Positions 23,641 to 32,671 of a stretch of DNA of 42,778 nt are shown here, in pieces. The first letter of the stretch is position 1, and each line of letters begins with the position of its first letter. The translations under genes were made by a program, and so were the position numbers. The notes under the pieces were generated by a model. That model worked only from the letters and a program-made list of their open reading frames with translations, made no database searches and had not been told where the DNA came from. Origin of the DNA: an uncultured Prevotella sp. (GTDB lineage Bacteria; Bacteroidota; Bacteroidia; Bacteroidales; Bacteroidaceae); the NCBI GenBank assembly GCA_934254985.1, contig CAKQMS010000027.1:1-42778 (forward strand). Reading direction: 5' to 3'.

Positions 23641-26600
23641 ATAGCCTCTGCAGCCTTAAGGATATCTTCTGGTAATATTGTCGACATTTCATCTGCAGAA
23701 ACGTCGCCTGATTGCAACAGTCTTGTTGCCATTGCCTGTCTCACAGCTTCAAACAAGTTGTTGGCAGTACGTGCATTACCGAAGTTGCGGTCACGATTGT
23801 CGTACATGAATTGCAATTGCATATCTACAGCCTGCTTTGTTTCTTCAGGCACGATATACTTCTTCTTTTTAGCTGCAATCATGAATATCTGCGACAGCTC
23901 GTCAGGCTTGTAGTCATCAAAGTGTATCTTCTTTGTAAATCGTGAACCCAATCCTGGGTTAGTGTCAAGGAAGAGCTTCATGTCGCCGGTATATCCTGCA
24001 AGAATCACTACCATGCGTCCCTTATAGTCGAGCAATAGTTTTACCAACGTGTCTATAGCCTCATGACCGACGTCGTCATTATGTCCTTGGTTCAAAGTGT
24101 ATGCTTCATCGATAAACAATACACCACCGATGGCACTACGAACAACCTTTTTCACATTTGGTGCCGTCTGTCCTTGGAAACCTACAACAAGGTCATCACG
24201 CGAAACCTCTACAAGCTTATTTGTAGGCAGCAAGCCGAGCGATAAGAAGATATTTGCCATGATGCGTGCTACGGTAGTCTTGCCAGTACCTGGGTTTCCT
24301 GCAAACACATAATGGTCGGCAACAACCTTGGCACCTTCGCCCAACACCTTTGCTCTCATCTGTTCAAGCTTGATGATGTTTGCCATCTTGCGAACTTCCT
24401 CCTTCACACCTTGCAAACCTATCAATTCATCAAGCTCTGACAAGCATTCTTCTGTGCTCACTTGCTTTGGCATCTCGTATGGAATATCTTCTGGTAGAAT
24501 GGTGAGATATTCCTCTTTGTCGAGTGTGCCATTTTGCTGGAACTTTTGCATCAGTCTTGATGACAAGCGTCTCTTGGTCTCCTCAAATAGCTTCACCATC
24601 TCACCGGCATTACCAAAGTTCTCGTCTTTGGCATCCACCTTTTGGTATATACATTTCTGTAGTGGCAATATAGCCTCTGGCACAATAGTATAGTTCTTCT
24701 TCTTTGCCATCTGAATGAATATCTGCTCCAATTGGTCAGGAGTGTAGTCGTCGATGTGCATCTTGTTGGTGAAACGACGCGACAAACCTGGGTTTATAAG
24801 CAGGAACTCGTCCATATTCTTCTGATATCCGGCACATATCACCACAAACTTACCCTTGTCGTTCTCCATACGTGTCATCAGCGATTCTACTGCCTCTACT
24901 CCTTCCTTGTCGTCAGAGCCTCCGCCACCCTTGCTTGGAGGTGCCAGGTTGTAGGCTTCGTCGATAAACAGCACACCGCCCATGGCGTCGTCACAGGCTT
25001 TATTCATAAGTTGTGCACTCTCGTTCATGAATTTGCTCACCAGCGTCTTGCGTTCACGCTCCACTACTTTGCTTGTTGGCAACAAGCCTATAGCCTTGAA
25101 AATTTCTCCAAGCTTTCGTGCGATTGTGGTTTTGCCTGTTCCAGGATTGCCAGTAAGGATTATATGCACAGGTGTCAGCTCTGCACTTCCTATACCTGCA
25201 GCCATACTCATGCGCTCTATCTGTATCTTGTTGGCAAGTTCGCGTACCTGCTTCTTTATGCTGTCCATACCGACAAATGCATCAAGCTCAGCCAATACCT
25301 GGTCTACGCCCTTGTCTTCGTCTTCGCTACAGATGTCGTCCTTAGTTATAATGCAATTTTGCTGCATTGCCGCTTGTGGATCCACCTTCTGTAGTTCCAA
25401 TAGTCGATGCGCCTGTTCCTTCTTTGCTTTATCCAAGACATTTCTCACGTCGCGAGCATTACCAAACTTAGCTCCACGCATCAAGTACATCTTCTTGAAA
25501 TAGTTGCGTGTCCAGGTTTCGTCGTCAGGGTTTAGCGTAAGCTTATTACCCTTCATCATCATCTGGAAGATGTCATAGAGCTGTTCGCCTGTATAGTCGT
25601 CGAAGTGTATAGTCTCGTTGAAACGCGATGCCAATCCTGAGTTTGTGCCGAGGAAATCGTTCATCTCCTGGTCGTAGCCTGCTGCAATACATATGAAATC
25701 ACCACGGCGGTCTTCCATAAGCTTAAGCAATGTGTCGATAGCCTCTTTACCGAAACTGTCGTTTTCACCTTGGCTCAGTGTATAAGCCTCGTCAATAAAT
25801 AATATACCGCCTATAGCTTTGTTTACAGCAGCTTCTACCATTGGTGCTGTCTGTCCTACGTATGGAGCCACCAGGTCTTTTCGTGACACCTCGATGAGTT
25901 GTCCCACCTTCAATACTCCCATAGCAGCCATCACGTCTGCAAACACACGAGCAATAGTTGTCTTACCAGTACCCGGATTACCCAAGAACAGGAAGTGGTC
26001 TTTGCATTTCACCTCTGTGCCTTCTCGCTCAGCCTGCATCTTCATCATTGTGGTTAGATTGCGGATATTATCCTTTATCTTGTCCACACCGATGTATTTG
26101 TCCATCTGCTTGATAGCCTCGTCGAACGATAGTTCCACGTATTCTTTACCATCAATCTCGTCTGGAGTGATTATCGTAGAAGTCTGTGGTCCCTTGCCTG
26201 CATGTTTTATGGCTATTGCGTCAGCAAGGTTCTTTGCATAATAACCGTTGGTGTCGGTAAGTCTGTCGCGCTTAGCCTGCCTTACCACTCTCAAGAGTTT
26301 CTTGCGTGCATCTTCGCTTAGTCCTAATCCGTGTGTCAATAACAGTCTGCGTGAGCATATCTCTGTAAGCTCTTCGTAGGTATATCCCGGTAGGTTTATC
26401 ACCAAGTCGAAGCGGTCGCGGATGTTTGGATTGTTCTTCAAATATCCGTCCAACACTACCGACCATCCGCACAATATCACGAATGGGTCTCCCTTCCATG
26501 TCTGCACACCGCTGAATATACGGTCTAAAGATGTGGTATTGGTATCTTGTCCGTCTGGCAATAGTTTATGCACCGCATCTATACATAGTATTCCGCCCTT

Positions 26601-26984
26601 GGCTTTAGCCAGATTTGCATCAAAGTCTTTAGCGTTGCGGAAAGCATCAAACTCCTCGCTATTCAGTATATATGTAGCAGGATGCTTAGTCATACCTTTC
26701 TGACTAAATAGCTTCTCTATCACCTCCACGAGCATAGTCTTACCTGTTCCCATCTCACCACTGATAATGATATTAGCGGTGAAAGGTTGGCTCACTCCCG
26801 TAGTCTTCATTCTGCGTTGATGTTCCTCGTAGCGTGCTACGAGGGTCATCAGTTGCTTCTTAACATTGTCCATTCCCACCAAGTCGGCAAGAGGACCAGT
26901 ATTGTCGTTAGATAGAGCAGAGCCACACCATTTGCAATAGTGTGCCTGCTCTCTATTTTGTTTCTGACATTGTGGACAGATCAT
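23637..26984 (-). CDS. Zinc-ribbon protein with four AAA+ modules, CbbX/SpoVK/EccA-like
   Basis: 1115 residues. An N-terminal zinc ribbon (C3, C6, C17, C20) is followed by four AAA+ modules at about 35-280, 290-555, 560-840 and 845-1115. Walker A motifs are G-E-M-G-T-G-K-T (76-83) and three copies of G-N-P-G-T-G-K-T (335, 612, 896). Modules 2-4 carry intact Walker B (F-I-D-E-A-Y); module 1 has C-I-D-A-V-H, so its catalytic Glu is Ala and it probably binds but does not hydrolyse ATP. Modules 2-4 resemble the CbbX/SpoVK/EccA clade, normally one per chain in hexamers; four in one chain would give a mostly covalent ring or a tandem pseudo-ring. It is the last gene of the kinase operon and starts 26 bp after the kinase gene. 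A role as a phospho-regulated remodeller is inferred. Confidence 0.9.
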   Translation of the reverse strand: MICPQCQKQNREQAHYCKWCGSALSNDNTGPLADLVGMDNVKKQLMTLVARYEEHQRRMKTTGVSQPFTANIIISGEMGTGKTMLVEVIEKLFSQKGMTKHPATYILNSEEFDAFRNAKDFDANLAKAKGGILCIDAVHKLLPDGQDTNTTSLDRIFSGVQTWKGDPFVILCGWSVVLDGYLKNNPNIRDRFDLVINLPGYTYEELTEICSRRLLLTHGLGLSEDARKKLLRVVRQAKRDRLTDTNGYYAKNLADAIAIKHAGKGPQTSTIITPDEIDGKEYVELSFDEAIKQMDKYIGVDKIKDNIRNLTTMMKMQAEREGTEVKCKDHFLFLGNPGTGKTTIARVFADVMAAMGVLKVGQLIEVSRKDLVAPYVGQTAPMVEAAVNKAIGGILFIDEAYTLSQGENDSFGKEAIDTLLKLMEDRRGDFICIAAGYDQEMNDFLGTNSGLASRFNETIHFDDYTGEQLYDIFQMMMKGNKLTLNPDDETWTRNYFKKMYLMRGAKFGNARDVRNVLDKAKKEQAHRLLELQKVDPQAAMQQNCIITKDDICSEDEDKGVDQVLAELDAFVGMDSIKKQVRELANKIQIERMSMAAGIGSAELTPVHIILTGNPGTGKTTIARKLGEIFKAIGLLPTSKVVERERKTLVSKFMNESAQLMNKACDDAMGGVLFIDEAYNLAPPSKGGGGSDDKEGVEAVESLMTRMENDKGKFVVICAGYQKNMDEFLLINPGLSRRFTNKMHIDDYTPDQLEQIFIQMAKKKNYTIVPEAILPLQKCIYQKVDAKDENFGNAGEMVKLFEETKRRLSSRLMQKFQQNGTLDKEEYLTILPEDIPYEMPKQVSTEECLSELDELIGLQGVKEEVRKMANIIKLEQMRAKVLGEGAKVVADHYVFAGNPGTGKTTVARIMANIFLSLGLLPTNKLVEVSRDDLVVGFQGQTAPNVKKVVRSAIGGVLFIDEAYTLNQGHNDDVGHEAIDTLVKLLLDYKGRMVVILAGYTGDMKLFLDTNPGLGSRFTKKIHFDDYKPDELSQIFMIAAKKKKYIVPEETKQAVDMQLQFMYDNRDRNFGNARTANNLFEAVRQAMATRLLQSGDVSADEMSTILPEDILKAAEAM

Positions 26985-27010
26985 AATAATTCGTTTTTCT
27001 TAAACAACTA

Positions 27011-30000
27011 TTAGTTAACTTCTTCAAGCTTGAAACCTCCACCGCTATTGCTTGATGAGTTCACCTTGATGTTATATCCTCCGCTATTGCTATTCTCGTG
27101 CTTTGGAGAAGATTGATGTCTACTTCCACTATTAGCATTGATAGAATGCGACGACGATGAACCCTGGATGTTGATGTTATGTCCAGCAGGTTTTGAAGTC
27201 TCTGTAGCCTGAGTGTTCGAACTTGCATCTGAGCTACTGCTGCTTGTCTCGCTCTTCTGGCTATTCTCGTTCTTATTGCTGTTCTTCTTGTTGCTGTTCT
27301 TCTTGCTTGTAGTCTCAACAACATCAGCCTCGTCAGCTACATTCTCTGCACTTCCATCTTTTGTGAGTGTGAAGCCAACCTCCTTGCCAGTCTTAGAATT
27401 GCGATATTGACATTCCATGGTGCCAGCACTCTTGTCTACATATATAGTATATATACCATCGAGTACACCATTCTGCACATTATCCTTGAGCTCAAGAGTT
27501 ATCTTGTCGCCATCCTTAGCAGTTCCCGAAACACTCTCTTGCGCAAGATTCTTGAACTTTACAAACATAGTACCATTCACCTCGCCAGTCTTCTCGTCTA
27601 CATTGTCTATAACCAATGTTGCTGCTTTGCCTTGGAATTCTCCATTCCATGAGCCTTCAAGGTATGTAGCGATTTCTGCATTTGATGAAGAGAAGCTTAG
27701 TCCCTTTGCTGCTCCCATAAATATCAGTAGCGAAGAGATGAGTATCGAGGTAACCACCGACCAAAGGGTCTTCTTCTTAATCTTTTGAATTACATTCTCA
27801 AGATAAGCCTCTTCGTTCTCTGTTCTGAGTGCTACGGTTGGTGTAAACTGCGAGATGCTCTCGTTAGATCTGTATGCGAAATGCAATGGGTTTACCACTA
27901 ATTCGTCGTTGCCAAGCAAATCGGTAGTATTGCTGATACTTACCGAGCCGATGCACGCACTATATATCTTCCAAGCGTATAGCAGCAGCAATCCTGCCAC
28001 GATATATCCTGCAAATGGCATCAGTAGCTTTAGTATAAAGTACAGTCCCCAATATATCGCCAGCGCTATAAGTCCACCCCATATCAGTTCGCCTATACAT
28101 CCGCCTTCTCCTTCTGATAGTGCAAAGAAGCCTATGGTGCATATTATGAACAATATACCAAATACCGTAGAGTTGAATGATTCCAATGGATTTCCATCAA
28201 AAGGCAGACCCATGATAAGTGAGTATAGTGCCAAACCTACCAATGGCACCAAGCCCAACAGTATCACCACCCATCTTAGTGTGAGCACACGCTTTCTCAA
28301 GCTGAATATCTTGTCTACGCATGCTTCTGTCTTTTCTACAGCCTGACGGAATCTGCTTACATTATAGTCGCTGCTGTTGAAGCCTTCTATATACTTCAAG
28401 TATTTCTCTGTCTCAAGCTCGTAGGTATAAGCCTGATTCAGATTCAGGTTTGGATTCTCTTGGAAGAAGATTGTCAGCCAGTTGCCAAGCTGTCTGCCTG
28501 TATATTCGTTTTTCTTCTCTGTATTGGTAAGCTTGTTTACATCGGCAAGCGAAGTAAGCTTCTTACTGCCACATATATAATAAGGTGTAGCTCCCATTCC
28601 GGCTATACACTTATATGCAGCTATTATCTTGTTGTATGGACCAGGCTTGCCAGTGTTGGTTTGGCTCTTCAGGTCGAAACAATATTTTATGTAGTTAATC
28701 TGGTTCTTAAAACCGCGCACCGTGAGATAGCACTCCAGTCTTGAACCTTCGATATTCATAAACTCCTGGAAGAAGGTATACTTATCCGAATTCTGTCCGT
28801 AGTCAGAAACCAACTTGTTGAGTCTTGCTGCCAACTGTGCAGGAGTAAACTGCGCATTAGGATCCTTGGCATCAGTAACAATCTTATAGTCGTAACCGCA
28901 TTGCTTGTTCAGCAGATACAACACTCCAGGATAGCATTCTGTAGCCCAATTCTTCTGTTGCAGATATTTCTCCACCTCGGCAGCAATCATACCGTTGCGT
29001 GAGTTCACCCACTTAGTGAATCCACCGCATGTTATCTCCCACTTAGAGTCATCGCCAAGGTTCTCGCCATATTGCAACACATCGTTTATATTGTCAACAT
29101 AGTGTATCTGATTGTCGGTAGTAACGATGCGGAAAGGCAACTTAGCGTTATACTCGTAGATAAATCTCAGCAGATTGTCTTGAGCATTCTTTTCCAACTG
29201 CTGGTATATGTTGTCAGCCCATGCCTGTTCGCCATTCACACGCAGATATACATAGAATGTATGGTCCTTGTCTTTCAGGTTTTCGCAATATTGGTCGAAG
29301 TTATACAACAGCGACTCTGCAATCTCAGCAAATGTGCTCATCTGTTTGCCCTTGACGTCGGTCCATGGATATTCCTCATCCAAGGTGAATATGGCAGCAG
29401 CAAGACCAGCAAACTTATTGCTTGGATACCACTCTTCTGTTATCTGGTCTATGTTAAGAGCCATCTCTGGGTTTGTCTGGTCGATAAGTTTCGACAGCTT
29501 TCCACTATACAGATATTTCTTTGCCAACTCTTGGTCTTCGAGCATGAAATGTGCAAGCTCGTTCATAGAGTGTGCCACCTGATTCTTCGCACCATTGTAA
29601 ACGATGCTCATCTGTGGTACATTCTGGTTTGCTGCAGCCTCGTCTTCCACGAGGTTCTCGCCCTTAATCCATCTCTGTATATCGGCAAAACCAGCACGCT
29701 CACTATTGTTGAACAACAACAGCGCCTTTATCAGCGACAACGAATGTGCGCTGAGTCCTGTAGGCATCGGTATCTGCTCATACTGCTTCATCTTTATGAG
29801 CTGACGTTCGTTCTTGCCTTCGAATATCTTGTCAAACTCCTCTTGTCCCATCCATAGTCTCATCAGCGAGATACCGAGAGAGTAGAAGTCGCTCTTGTCG
29901 TCAACATCGATTAGCTGACCTTCGATATGCGAATATATCTCTGGTGCTGCATATTTCTTTGTTCTTGCCTGCGAACATTGTCCTTTACCATTGGCATCTA

Positions 30001-30916
30001 TCGCAACAGCAAGTCCGAAGTCGCCCAACACCAGGTTTGTGCGTTGCTTGTCTACGAAGAGGAAGTTGTCTGGCTTAACATCGAGATGCAAGAAACCTCT
30101 CTTGTGGCATAGGTCGATACTTATCGCCATTTGCATAGCCAGCTTCTTCCATCTTTCTTCGTCGCCCTTTAGGTCGAGGTCGCTCAGTGTGCCACCCTCG
30201 CAGAGTTCCATGATCTCATAGTCGCGCACATCCTTGTCGTCATTCGGACTAGTCCATGTACCGTGCTTATATAGTCGCATCAGTCCTGGCATACCCTGAG
30301 GTATAGTCTTCACCTTCTCCAGCATGTCGTGGTTAGGATGTATTCCCGAGAGATATAGCTTCAGCATATATTGCTTACCCTTGCTCTCTACCTTTATCAG
30401 CTGTGCCTCTCCCGACACCTGCTTCAAGTATTCTACCACGTGCAACTTCTTGCCATCAATAAAGATATCTGGCAAACCAAAAATAGCACCCTTTTGGTTC
30501 TTATAGTCTGCATTGGCGCTGTTGGCTGCCTGTGCTTGTCCTGCCTGCTGTGGTCTTCCGCCCATATTGCCATTGGCAACGATGGTTCCTCCATTGTCGT
30601 TATTGGCACGAATGGTACTTCCGCTTCCCATGTTGCCGTTTCCTGCAGCTTGTCTAACTGTAGCGTTGCTGTCGCCTCCAGCTCCTGTGCTTGGTCTCAC
30701 AGTGCTACCGTTGTCATTCATTCCAGGTCTCACAGTGCTGCCGTTGTCATTCATTCCAGGTCTCACGGTGCTACCATTGTCATTCATTCCAGGTCTCACA
30801 GTGCTACCATTATCATTCATATCTGCCGATGGTCTTACGGTAGAGTCATTGTTTCCGCCATTGTTCGCGCCAGGGCGAACAGTGCCATCGTTAGGGATTA
30901 TAGTTGAATCGTTCAT
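27011..30916 (-). CDS. Membrane Ser/Thr protein kinase with T-V-R-P repeats and external domain
   Basis: 1301 residues. Residues 1-115 are low-complexity with six T-V-R-P motifs plus degenerate ones. A kinase domain spans about 150-415: Lys186 in Y-M-L-K-L-Y, H-L-D-V-K-P-D-N (277-284, catalytic Asp279), D-F-G (299-301) and A-P-E (324-326); the Gly loop is atypical (V-S-G-E-A-Q). HLD in place of HRD means the kinase lacks the RD arginine. Residues 440-870 are a large helical region with loosely repeated segments. Five membrane helices are predicted by eye (about 880-902, 916-934, 943-963, 966-985, 1051-1069), placing a beta-rich domain (1080-1190) and a Ser/Asn-rich tail outside. It starts 5 bp after the zinc-ribbon gene. 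It is probably the sensor and writer of this operon; its substrates are unknown. Confidence 0.9.
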   Translation of the reverse strand: MNDSTIIPNDGTVRPGANNGGNNDSTVRPSADMNDNGSTVRPGMNDNGSTVRPGMNDNGSTVRPGMNDNGSTVRPSTGAGGDSNATVRQAAGNGNMGSGSTIRANNDNGGTIVANGNMGGRPQQAGQAQAANSANADYKNQKGAIFGLPDIFIDGKKLHVVEYLKQVSGEAQLIKVESKGKQYMLKLYLSGIHPNHDMLEKVKTIPQGMPGLMRLYKHGTWTSPNDDKDVRDYEIMELCEGGTLSDLDLKGDEERWKKLAMQMAISIDLCHKRGFLHLDVKPDNFLFVDKQRTNLVLGDFGLAVAIDANGKGQCSQARTKKYAAPEIYSHIEGQLIDVDDKSDFYSLGISLMRLWMGQEEFDKIFEGKNERQLIKMKQYEQIPMPTGLSAHSLSLIKALLLFNNSERAGFADIQRWIKGENLVEDEAAANQNVPQMSIVYNGAKNQVAHSMNELAHFMLEDQELAKKYLYSGKLSKLIDQTNPEMALNIDQITEEWYPSNKFAGLAAAIFTLDEEYPWTDVKGKQMSTFAEIAESLLYNFDQYCENLKDKDHTFYVYLRVNGEQAWADNIYQQLEKNAQDNLLRFIYEYNAKLPFRIVTTDNQIHYVDNINDVLQYGENLGDDSKWEITCGGFTKWVNSRNGMIAAEVEKYLQQKNWATECYPGVLYLLNKQCGYDYKIVTDAKDPNAQFTPAQLAARLNKLVSDYGQNSDKYTFFQEFMNIEGSRLECYLTVRGFKNQINYIKYCFDLKSQTNTGKPGPYNKIIAAYKCIAGMGATPYYICGSKKLTSLADVNKLTNTEKKNEYTGRQLGNWLTIFFQENPNLNLNQAYTYELETEKYLKYIEGFNSSDYNVSRFRQAVEKTEACVDKIFSLRKRVLTLRWVVILLGLVPLVGLALYSLIMGLPFDGNPLESFNSTVFGILFIICTIGFFALSEGEGGCIGELIWGGLIALAIYWGLYFILKLLMPFAGYIVAGLLLLYAWKIYSACIGSVSISNTTDLLGNDELVVNPLHFAYRSNESISQFTPTVALRTENEEAYLENVIQKIKKKTLWSVVTSILISSLLIFMGAAKGLSFSSSNAEIATYLEGSWNGEFQGKAATLVIDNVDEKTGEVNGTMFVKFKNLAQESVSGTAKDGDKITLELKDNVQNGVLDGIYTIYVDKSAGTMECQYRNSKTGKEVGFTLTKDGSAENVADEADVVETTSKKNSNKKNSNKNENSQKSETSSSSSDASSNTQATETSKPAGHNINIQGSSSSHSINANSGSRHQSSPKHENSNSGGYNIKVNSSSNSGGGFKLEEVN
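30689..30820 (-). repeat. Four tandem 33-bp repeats in the kinase gene
   Basis: Four in-frame copies of an 11-codon unit, M-N-D-N-G-S-T-V-R-P-G (residues 33-76; the last copy ends in Ser). The copies are nearly identical at DNA level, so the array is recent or homogenised and could vary in number between strains. Confidence 0.9.
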
Positions 30917-30921
30917 GTCGC

Positions 30922-31884
30922 TTATCTTGTTTCTATTGTTCGTATAGTTTCAGTATAAGAATTATATTTCCACACACCTCCCAATTCTGGCCTGGTGCAT
31001 TCACTTGGCTGATTGTGCTCGCAACCGCAATAGTTGCAAATCCATGTTGTTGGTCGTCTAACCAATCTCTGTGTTGTCACCACCACCTTGTGTGCACAAC
31101 AGAAGTTGCGTTGCATCTGTGGTGTAGTATTGGCATCTGGTTGCATGGCATTCAATAGCGACTGCATCTCCTGCATCTGTCGCTGATATTCTGCCTTCAT
31201 AGCAGCCAAGTCTGCACCACCCACACGTGCTTTCTTGTCCACCTTCTTCTTTTGTTGCACCTGCTGTTGAGGCTTTGGCGTAGGTCTTGGCGTATTGTTT
31301 ATAGGAGTAGGGGTCGTTCCCAATAGCTGATGATATTGCTCCATCAACTTCTTGTCCTCCTCGCTAAGCTCCATCACGGTCTCAAAGTCCAGTTCTTCAA
31401 CTTCCTCCTCTTCTTCAATATCAAAGTCACCACCATCATCAGGCATTCTGGCTTCTCTTTCTGCAGCCATAATCTGCTCTTCCAGTTCAGCCATCTGTTC
31501 AGCCAGCGATACCGCCTTCTGATATACAGGGTCGCGCTGTGCCTTCTCTACCTCTGCTCTTGCAAGGTCGTCGAGAGGAGTATTGCAATGACTGCAGAAA
31601 CTACGGAAGTTCAATGTGCCGCATATAGGACAGGTGATACCCTTACGTGGACCGCCACATTCACAGCAGAACTGATCTTCTGGCTCCATCTCTGCACCGC
31701 AGTATGTGCATATATCAGGATGTAGCGGATGATGACAATGCGGACAAAGTTCCATGTGAAAGTCTACTGCCGCTCCACAATGCGGACATGTATAGTTTGG
31801 GGTGTTATTATCGTAGCTTTGCATAGCAGCAGTCTGTTGGCGTTGCTGTTGCTGCTGCTCTTGTTGCTGTTGAAATTGATCCAT
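30922..31884 (-). CDS. Multi-zinc-ribbon adaptor-like protein
   Basis: 320 residues. A Gln-rich start (residues 3-17) is followed by an array of C-x-x-C pairs: C33/C36, C47/C50, C59/C62, C73/C76, C85/C88, C97/C100, about three tandem zinc ribbons. Next come a charged coiled coil (105-145), an extremely acidic patch (150-170), a Pro/Thr/Gln linker, a second basic helix (220-247) and a C-terminal ribbon (C262/C263 and C283/C286, with H265 and H289 nearby). No enzyme motif is present. Its place between the PP2C and kinase genes (26 bp and 5 bp gaps), and N-terminal ribbons shared with the FHA and AAA+ proteins, suggest a scaffold or substrate adaptor. It is not a member of a family I can name. 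Confidence 0.8.
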   Translation of the reverse strand: MDQFQQQQEQQQQQRQQTAAMQSYDNNTPNYTCPHCGAAVDFHMELCPHCHHPLHPDICTYCGAEMEPEDQFCCECGGPRKGITCPICGTLNFRSFCSHCNTPLDDLARAEVEKAQRDPVYQKAVSLAEQMAELEEQIMAAEREARMPDDGGDFDIEEEEEVEELDFETVMELSEEDKKLMEQYHQLLGTTPTPINNTPRPTPKPQQQVQQKKKVDKKARVGGADLAAMKAEYQRQMQEMQSLLNAMQPDANTTPQMQRNFCCAHKVVVTTQRLVRRPTTWICNYCGCEHNQPSECTRPELGGVWKYNSYTETIRTIETR

Positions 31885-31910
31885 TGTATTATATTCGTTT
31901 AGGTTAATTT

Positions 31911-32657
31911 CTATTCAATTATTTCTACAACCATCACGCTGACGTTGTCTTTGCCTCCTGCTTCCTTTGCTGCAGCCACCAACTCTGGTGCGCTACCGCC
32001 ATTCTCCATCACACTCTCTATAGTCTCGTCGTCTGCCATATCCGACAAACCGTCAGAGCATATGATGAATTTATCGCCCGGAATCACTTTCTGTGTAATA
32101 TCCTCTACATCGGCAAAGACACTATCTCCCACTCCCAGTGCGTTGTATATTATGTTCGACGGTATCGTTGGGTCTTTCTCCTTCTCACGCATCGAGTGGT
32201 CAGTACTCAACTGTCGCAATATTCCATCGCGAAATCTGTATATTCTGCTATCACCGATGTTTATCCAGTTCACACTACCGTTATAGAAGAGCAATCCTAC
32301 GAATGTTGTTCCCATATTATAGAATTGTGGCATCTCTTCGCCCTTGTGCTTTATCATATAGTGAGCATCTGTAGCCCACGACTTTATCAAATTCTGTAGT
32401 GTTGCTATGTCAACCATCGCAGGTAGTGTTTCCACAAAAGTCTGGAAACTCTGCACAGCCAATTCGCTGGCAAATTCTCCACCTGCATGTCCGCCCATAC
32501 CATCTGCCACTATGGCTGCCATACGTGCGTTGTCGTTGAGTGTGAATGTAGACTGATAGGCGTTATCTCTATAGAAATCGCCATTCAGCAACACTATGTC
32601 TTCGTTGTTGGTACGTTTCAGTCCAACATCTGATATTAAATTGCAAGATATTATCAT
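31911..32657 (-). CDS. PP2C-family Ser/Thr protein phosphatase
   Basis: 248 residues, the bare catalytic size for bacterial PPM/PP2C enzymes such as Stp or PppA. All metal-site motifs are seen: R-T-N-N-E-D (15-20), A-D-G-M-G-G-H-A-G-G-E (51-61, Asp52), M-G-T-T-F-V, N-I-G-D-S-R-I-Y, L-S-T-D-H-S, C-S-D-G-L-S-D (Asp202) and G-K-D-N-V-S-V (Asp237). It lacks a membrane segment and should be cytoplasmic. It lies second in the operon, 14 bp after the FHA gene, and is the natural eraser for the kinase encoded two genes downstream. Confidence 0.95.
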   Translation of the reverse strand: MIISCNLISDVGLKRTNNEDIVLLNGDFYRDNAYQSTFTLNDNARMAAIVADGMGGHAGGEFASELAVQSFQTFVETLPAMVDIATLQNLIKSWATDAHYMIKHKGEEMPQFYNMGTTFVGLLFYNGSVNWINIGDSRIYRFRDGILRQLSTDHSMREKEKDPTIPSNIIYNALGVGDSVFADVEDITQKVIPGDKFIICSDGLSDMADDETIESVMENGGSAPELVAAAKEAGGKDNVSVMVVEIIE

Positions 32658-32671
32658 AGCTTCATCAGGTT

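Noticed and set aside
29072..29857. 261-codon open frame on the plus strand inside the kinase gene
   Set aside because: It is antisense to the helical region of the kinase, rich in Leu/Val/Cys as expected from reverse reading, with no promoter or domain.
30689..30820. Repeats in the kinase gene as an assembly error
   Set aside because: Copies differ at several third positions and the frame is kept throughout, so they are genuine coding repeats.
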